A stretch of 64,000 bases of DNA from Carettochelys insculpta. Its lineage: Eukaryota > Chordata > Testudines > Carettochelyidae. Shown piece after piece: positions 57,253 through 64,000 of the stretch. Position numbers and translations under genes: made by a program. The DNA is taken from assembly GCF_033958435.1 (NCBI RefSeq), contig NC_134161.1, positions 13,392,001-13,456,000 of the forward strand. The letters run 5' to 3'. The notes under the pieces are model-generated. The model was not told the DNA's origin. It ran no database searches and saw only the letters and a list, made by a program, of their open reading frames with translations. How positions within the stretch are numbered: position 1 is the stretch's first letter; every line of letters begins with the position of its first letter.

Positions 57253-59265
57253 TAGTGTTGTGATTACCTGTGGAGAATTGCAGCTGTGAAATCTTAGTGT
57301 AGATGAGTTAAAACTGTTCTTTTTGAGACTTCAGTGGTAAATTCTCCACCAGTCTACACTTTTATATTGTGCTCAGTGCCATAAAATGGGTGCCAGGTCA
57401 CTTCCTACAATTTACAGAACATGATGATTTTGATAATGTATAAGCTTAAAAAGTGGTATTAGCCCTGGGGAAAACACATGACTGTGTGTTTACTAGTTTA
57501 GGTGCTTCAGCATGTTCCCATTATGTGACTTTTTTTTCCTATCACTTTAATACTTCAACTACCATTCCCTTTCTGTGGTATGTCCAGTAATCCTGCAAAC
57601 AACTTGAACTTTGTTTCAGTGTTTGCATTGTGTTGGTAGGTTTGTGTACATGGAATATCATATTGTACGGTGCATTCTTCACAGGCCTCTCATTGATGGC
57701 AGTCAGGCCTTCTCTCCTGAGCCCTGTCCTGTGCTGATTGAAGTTAAGTTTGGACAAGGTCCTTTGTGAATAAATTGGTATGTATGCAGCAGAAGAGCTG
57801 ATGCATTGGTTGTGGCAGCTAACAGTGTTTGTCCATATTAGTCAAGTTACTTGAATGTGTTCTTCCTGCCTTTTTGTTTGCAAAGTTTTCTAGGAGCTTC
57901 AAAAACGTGGTGGATGGTGAGCTCAAAAATCCTTTTAATAGAATCTTTATTCGAGGTATCAAGTCCTTCATATGCTAAAGCCCTTTAAAGACATGACATT
58001 TCTGCTTTATTCATGTGACCTTTTATGAAACTGAGTCTGAAGTAATTCATAGTAAGGTTTTTAAAAGTGAGATTTATTTTGATGGACTTTTTATATAGCT
58101 ATTGTGAAAAATTATGTGTGGGCCATTCACATTTGCAGCAACAACTAGGATTTTTGGGAGAGAGATAAACCAGATCATGTTGAGGCATAATATTTTAGTC
58201 AGCCATAATGTTTGGTACACTGATGTGGCCATAAGTGTCTTGCACCATTTCTATCCACCTCAGTGACTTTCTTTTGGCTCAGCAAATGACCATGTGGGGG
58301 AAATTCTATTCTCAGATTCAAGTTCCAAGGAATAACAAATCTGTGAAAATTTGCTTCTGACAGTGTGGATGTTAAATTTTTAGAAGTGAAAGGACATTAG
58401 TTTCCTAGTTTATCAGTTTCCATATGTAAGCAAGATGAGCAAATCTAAAGATTTTCCCAACTCTGGAAGGCAAGGTCCTTCTGATAAGTATTTACAGGAG
58501 TAGAAAACATACAAGAAGTCATGCAGGGGAGGTACTGCTGTTTTTATTGCAAATCAAAATTATGGAGAAAAGCAAACCCCACTCTTTTTTGGAAAATTTT
58601 TTAAGCTTGCTTGGATTTAAGATATAGAGGGTGCTTGCCTGTAGACGTTTGAAACAATATATAATTTCCTGTGTTGAATATAAAAAGAAAACAAATTCTG
58701 AAGCAGTGTTTTACATTTAATCATTGATTATTTGGGAATCTTGTAAGACATGGTTTATTCACTCTTTAAAATTATACACGTTATTACGTCAGTGTCTATT
58801 GTTGTATATCACCCCTTTGGCCCTTGAAAACCCAGTAGTCCCCAGAAATTTTTAATGTTTTGATCTTTTACTTTTGTAAACATGTCTCAAGAAATGTCTG
58901 TGCAGAGTTCAGTATTAGGTTTATACACTAAATACCTTGCTGGCAGAACTTACTTTGCTGGCAGCATCACCAACAAATGTTTTATTAAAGGTTCAGACTT
59001 TGATTCTAGATTCATGTAACTTGAAAATGCAAGAGGAGCATAACACTTCTCATTTTCACATCAATTATAGATAAACTGAGCCATTAACTCTAATTGGAGA
59101 CTGCACCATTTTAAACTTTACTCATGATTAATTACTAAGTACTCTGAACATTAAAGTAGCCTGTTCATGTTCATTTTTCATTTGTGAGGGAAAACTTACT
59201 TTTACTGAAGACTTTAATTAATACCATCTAGAAAAAAGCATGGCTTAATCTACAAGTCTGTATAG
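57253..59265. other. APLP2 intron 1
   Basis: No gene or clearly bounded repeat was recognised. Confidence 0.5.
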
Positions 59266-59946
59266 ATCATAGTTAGGGTCTTACTAAGTTCACAATCCAC
59301 TTTGGTCAGTTTCTGAAACACACAAACCTGTAATTTTCATGATTTCAGCCATAAAAATCTGAAATTTTCCTGGAGTTATAGTTGTGGGGATCCTGACCCA
59401 AATAGGAGTTGGGAGGTGGTCACAAGATTATTGTAGTGGAGGTTGTGGTTCTGCCATCCTTACTACTGTGCTGCTTCTGGCATTGGCCCTTGTTTCAGAG
59501 CTGGACATCTGTGGAGTGGTGGCTGCTGGCTGTCTTTACTTCTGCGTGGCTGCCTGCAGAACTGGGTTCTCAGTCTGCAGTCAGTGCTTTCTGGCTGCTC
59601 AGCTCTGAAGGAGCAGCATAGAAGTAGGCATTGCCTGGTACGGTGTTGCTGTTCTTACTTTTATTTTATGCTGCTTCTGATTGAGTGCTGCCGCCTTAAC
59701 TGTTCATCTGGCCAACAGCTGCTATTCTCTGGTCTCCCAGCTGTGAAGGATGTGCAAGAAGTAAGGGTGGTGGTACTGCAACCCCCCTAAAATAACGTTG
59801 CAGTCCCCTGTAATGTCCTTTTAGGGCATTATTCTATATATGAGAAAAGTTGGTCTCCTCCATGAAATCTGTATGAGATATAAGGTAAAAGTACACAAGA
59901 TTTCACATGTTTTCATGTCTGAATTTGGTAGGACCCTACTCATAAC
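59266..59946. mobile_element. hAT-type non-autonomous DNA transposon, 665 bp
   Basis: The element at 59274-59938 starts TAGGGTCTTACTAAGTTCA and ends TGAATTTGGTAGGACCCTA, a 19-bp inverted repeat with four mismatches. The flanks ATCATAGT and CTCATAAC are a decayed 8-bp TSD (5 of 8). The TGCTG-rich interior gives several spurious open frames but no transposase. Confidence 0.75.
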
Positions 59947-60090
59947 TTCAGAAATGTATAGTAAGTGATAAAGGATCACATACAGTTCTGTAGCTGAAAG
60001 ATCCAGAGGTGTTTCCCAGTTTCTACATTTTTTTAATATATATAAAAAAATATGGTTGTTCATTAGGCAGTAGTGACAAATTGATCATTT

Positions 60091-60178
60091 TCCAGATCTG
60101 AAGTGAGTCTGTCCCACAAAAGCTCATCACCTAACAAATTATTTTTGAGTTGTTAGAGTGCTACAGGACTCCTTTTTT
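60091..60178 (+). mobile_element. Penelope-like 3' end fragment
   Basis: CCAGATCTGAAGTGAGTCTG, TCCCACAAAAGCTCATCACC and GAGTGCTACAGGACTCC. The CTGAAGA core is shortened by deletion. Confidence 0.72.
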
Positions 60179-60242
60179 AAATTGATCTTAAGTAAAGCAT
60201 GGTGATGTCACTCGCTTATCTTGAAAGGATACTGCCAATTTG

Positions 60243-60455
60243 ATATCTAGTGGTTGTGTAGCCATATTACTTCCAGGATATGAGACAGAGTTGGTCAAGT
60301 ATATAATTTCTTGGATCAGCCTCTGTTGGGGAGAGAGAAGCTTTCAAGCTTACTCTGAGCTGTTCTTCAGGACAAGAAGAGCACAGAGTAAGCTCAGAAG
60401 TATACTCTCCCTGGTCCAAGAAATAGGTCTCCTATTTGAAAATCTGTAACTTAAA
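60243..60455. mobile_element. Fold-back repeat of a second, related 3'-end family
   Basis: The left part (minus strand, 60243-60374) reads CTGAAGAACAGCTCAGAGTA, then AGCTTGAAAGCTTCTCTC and on to ATGGCTACACAACC. The right part (plus strand, 60375-60430) repeats AAGAAGAGCACAGAGTAAGC, TCAGAAG and TCCCTGGTCCAAGAAAT. The unit again has CTGAAGA, a short hairpin and GAAA, but its body differs from the GTGGG family. Confidence 0.65.
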
Positions 60456-63400
60456 AATAATGAACAATACTTTTGAGGACTGCAGCTGCTGGAGTCCCCC
60501 TGTTAATTTTCTTCATTATTACGGTGTCTTTTTTTATCCTTATTTCTATGCAAGTCCCAGGTAATTAGAGGGGGAAAAAATAAAAATTAGACTTCTCATC
60601 TATATGCTGCCTGTTTTTACTTAAGTTCAAAACTTAAATGTCACTGGTTATGAAATATGGCACCTGGACCATGGGACATCATTAATCTCTGCTGATTAAA
60701 ATAGGTGTTTTGGTTTTGTTTCTGGTTTTTTTGGTGTTTAACTTATGTCTCTGTAGACTTAGGCCTGCTTCTAGGTATAATGCCTATAAGATAAAACAGA
60801 GAATCCAAGTGTAAAGCCTGAAGAAATTTTTTTTCCCCCCATCCCAAGAGCAAGATTGGATGCTCATCTTGGCCAGCAAAATAGACAATTAAGGTTGTTT
60901 TTTCTGTTAAGCTTCCAGTACTGGGTGTGTTGACTTAAAAGTATAACTGCCTTATCATTTGATACCATTTTTCCTCATATAAAATCCTCTTCTATTAGAA
61001 GCCAGAAAGTTTTGCAGTAACAGCTCTTGAGTGGAAGCAGAAATGAAGAAATGTTCGTTTTGTAGTCTTAATTTTGGAGATTGCTGCAAAATATAACATT
61101 GGGATTAAAAATAGACTGAACCTGCTTGAACAACTAGTAAAAACCTGCCAAGGTTCAAAGACTGAATAGGAAATTATCTACCAACTGCTAGCACAGCCTG
61201 TTAGTGATTCATTGTTAAACAAGTGATAAGATACTGTTCGGTAGAATGCTTAAGCTCAGGGAGGTCAGGTCTAGTGTAGATAACTGTATGAAATGAGCAT
61301 AAAACACAAGTGTACAAAATATTTTGTAACTCTGTATTTCATAGCTTGTGGTCAGATGGTTTCTTCCTTGTTGGCTTTACTTTGAAAAGAGTATATAGAC
61401 AAACCATTGAGTTGAACTCTGTATCCTAATGACAGGAAATAAGGGACTAAAATCTGATTAAATAACATGCAGCAACGCAAAAATAAAAAAGAAAATTGAG
61501 GGAAAGGGTGTTCTCTTTTCACACTTAAACACCAGGAAGTTTTAAGACTGCAGAAGCTGATTTAATAAAAGTGCTTACTACTTTTTGAATGAATGGAAAC
61601 TTCCGAGATACCTTCACTTTAGTTTTCATTTTATAGTCTGATACAAACTTACTTATTCCTGTTGACTTCTGAAGTAATATAGTTAGGGTTTTGGTAGATC
61701 CTTGCTGACAGGATCTTTAGGATTTGTCTGTGCCCAGTTACGATGCTGTTAGAGTACAGTTAAAATGTAGAATGATCTGTTCTAGGCGTTGGCTCAGTTA
61801 TAGTGACAAATCTAATTTTAAGTCCCACCCATGCTACAAAGTTTAAGGGGAAAAAGCTTTGACAATGCTGCCTTGGTCATGCTCTTCACAGGGCCTGAGT
61901 AATTGTTCTTCCTCTTACTTGTGTAATAGTTGATTTCCTCTCCAGTGGGCAGTTGTTGGAATTATTTGCTATCTTGCTGCCCAATACACTAATCTCACTG
62001 ACCAGTAGTTTAGGCAGACTGAGGGGGGGAGGGGCAGTGTACTCAAAAGTTTTATTCAAACCCTTTGGTTAAGTCACATGGTCTGTATGTTTCTCTTGCT
62101 CTCCCTCTTAATGGGGAGAGAAATTCTGCCTCTGTGGCTTTTGGTTTCTAACTTGAGAACTGATTGGTAATAGAGTTAAGTCTGGTGATGAAAAGTAGCT
62201 TACTGACCACATTATTGCCAGTGTTGCTGGTATTTAACTTGCCACTGTATTAGGAGTGTGACAAGGCATGAGACCCAAAAGCCATGCTCTGCAACAGTTT
62301 TCACTAGACCATTCAGAAAATACCTGTTGTTGCATTGAGGTGAGTTAAACATACACATTTTTAAGGAAGTGTCCTACATGAAATTCAGAGCCTTAATGTT
62401 TTAATCAAAAAGTTAAACTTATGCATTTTGAGGTAGATTTTAGGCATTGCCTTATATTCTCTTCCATTATTTTTTAGATCCAACTCCTTGTGAAAAGCTT
62501 TGTCCCATTTGTTTCAGCTCTCTAGTAGATGAATCTCACTAAGTATGTCACTGCATAGTGTGAAGTGACAGCAGCCGACAGAGAACTTGAGGACACCATC
62601 TGTTAGACTAAATATGCATTCACCTGAGATTTGAAACTGATTTGAAGTGTGTATTTCACAACTGAAGCTAGTCTCTGCTTTGTATGTATGGCAGCAGTAA
62701 ATCCTTAATCACCAAATTCTGTGTTGTAGTTTTGGACTCAGGTTGGTTGCCAGATCTGCGTTGAACAATAAGCTTTTTATCTGGATTTATTAATACTAAT
62801 ATGAATGGGAAAAGTTTGCTTTAGAACTACATTTTGGCTACAGACGATTTGGCATGTTAATTTGCACAAATTAATATAACTGACTAACTGGATGTTGATT
62901 GTAAACTGGTTCCCAGTGTTAGCAGTCAGTCTTCCAGTAAGTGTGGTCTGAAATAGAACGGTGGATTAAAATATTCCATTCAAAAGATTAAATCTGAAAT
63001 GTTAATACAAACCTGCAGTTTGAGCTCCTAGTTAATACATCAGCATTTGAACATGAAGTTTTCTTTGCATAATTTATCAATTCCAGCTAAAGAAATTGAT
63101 GTCTAGTTTCTCATTGGCAGCAAGATCACACATACATTTGGAAACTGAAGAGAATGAAACAGTGTCAGAATCTAAATTAAGGGCATTAGCTCATGGAACA
63201 GACTCAGCCAAAAATAAGGTTTTGAGCATGGAGTCCGGCAGGTGTTTTCCCACACATGCTTAACCTGTTTGCTTCCTTCCTGTAGAAGGGAAATGGCAAG
63301 GTGCTGCTTTGCAGGTATGATTCATAGAAGAATTGAGAGTCTGGAATTGACAAGGCTGCTGTTACCCCTTGCTTCCCACCTGCCAGTGTACATCACTAGA

Positions 63401-64000
63401 ACAATTAAGGGTCATCTCAGGCTGCTAAGAAGTTGCAGTATGTCCCGGTTTGAAATAACCACTCAATAGTGGTGAGTAGAAAACATTGAGTTTAGAGGGA
63501 CTTCAGTTCTGCAGAAACTGCTTGTTTAAGCTTTTATTTAAAAGTAGTGTTTTGTGAGCCCTTGTTTTGAAGATAACCTTACGTGTGCGTTCCCAGTGTT
63601 GTCTTCCTGAGTCTACAAATGAAGTTCCTGTAATGGAACGGTCATTCTCTAGCTCAGCCATAACTCAGAAGATAACCCACCAGGATGGAACCTGCTTCTG
63701 AAAGGTGTCAGTGTGACCAAGATTATCTTGGCCTTCAGAACAAAACTATAGAACTGTGTATAGTGTAGCATGCTACAAAGAGTAAAGCCTCTGGTCAGTT
63801 TCATGATTCTGAGTCCAAACCCCCTAGGCATCAGCTAAGCTGACCGGAATCATATCCGTTTCACTTTGCTGTTGCCTGGGGGAGGTAGATCCTGTGAAAG
63901 AGGATTCAGAATGGATTTGAGGGAGGACATAGCATAGCAGACTCAGCTGTCGGAAGTATGAGGCAAGTGGTAGTAACAGGAAGCAGTGAATGGGATGCAT
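60456..64000. other. APLP2 intron 1, right end of window
   Basis: No APLP2 exon, RNA gene or sharply bounded repeat was recognised. APLP2 exon 2 is expected further right. Confidence 0.5.

Noticed and set aside
59384..59790. Overlapping open frames rich in Leu, Ala and Cys
   Set aside because: Inside a 665-bp DNA transposon with inverted ends; TGCTG repeats create the frames.
1..64000. CRISPR arrays, operons, rRNA or intact tRNA genes
   Set aside because: None seen; the sequence is vertebrate nuclear DNA.

Overview
The window is vertebrate nuclear DNA, most likely from a turtle (Testudines). Interspersed repeats occupy much of the non-coding space: CR1 LINEs, 3' ends of Penelope-like elements, short inverted-repeat DNA transposons with ends like GGCTATGTCTACACTAG, hAT-type elements and old MIR-like SINEs. 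This mix is typical of turtles. A crocodilian is less likely. The assignment rests on repeat style, not on a diagnostic gene.

Two protein-coding genes are recognisable, and they are divergently arranged. PRDM10 is on the minus strand. Its seven upstream coding exons lie between 15248 and 4908 and encode the first 368 residues: a Gln-rich N-terminus, an acidic stretch, a zinc knuckle and most of the PR/SET domain. The gene leaves the window to the left before its zinc-finger array. Its promoter is the CpG island at about 28040-29460. APLP2 is on the plus strand. Only its first coding exon (53952-54038, signal peptide) is inside, behind a CpG-rich promoter, and intron 1 fills the rest of the window. 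PRDM10 and APLP2 are also neighbours in human (11q24), which supports both calls. Both promoters carry clusters of CCAAT boxes: nine in the PRDM10 island and four, all in reverse orientation, upstream of APLP2.

Layout: 1-4907, PRDM10 intron with a Penelope-like element, a hAT-type element and two inverted-repeat elements; 4908-15345, PRDM10 coding exons and introns; 15346-28978, PRDM10 intron 1, repeat-rich; 28040-29460, PRDM10 CpG island; 29460-53590, about 24 kb of intergenic DNA with no gene recognised, holding CR1 copies (one nested in another), inverted-repeat elements and Penelope-like 3' ends; 53590-54530, APLP2 promoter, exon 1 and GC-rich start of intron 1; 54531-64000, APLP2 intron 1.

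The most striking pattern is a set of fold-back (inverted dimer) insertions of Penelope-like 3' ends. The best, inside PRDM10 intron 4, has two 196-bp arms with one mismatch and a perfect 10-bp target-site duplication around the whole unit, so it behaves as a single recent insertion. At least four further inverted pairs of related 3' ends occur in the same 64 kb. Each unit carries a motif resembling a hammerhead ribozyme core (CTGAAGA, hairpin GTGGG/CCCAC, GAAA).
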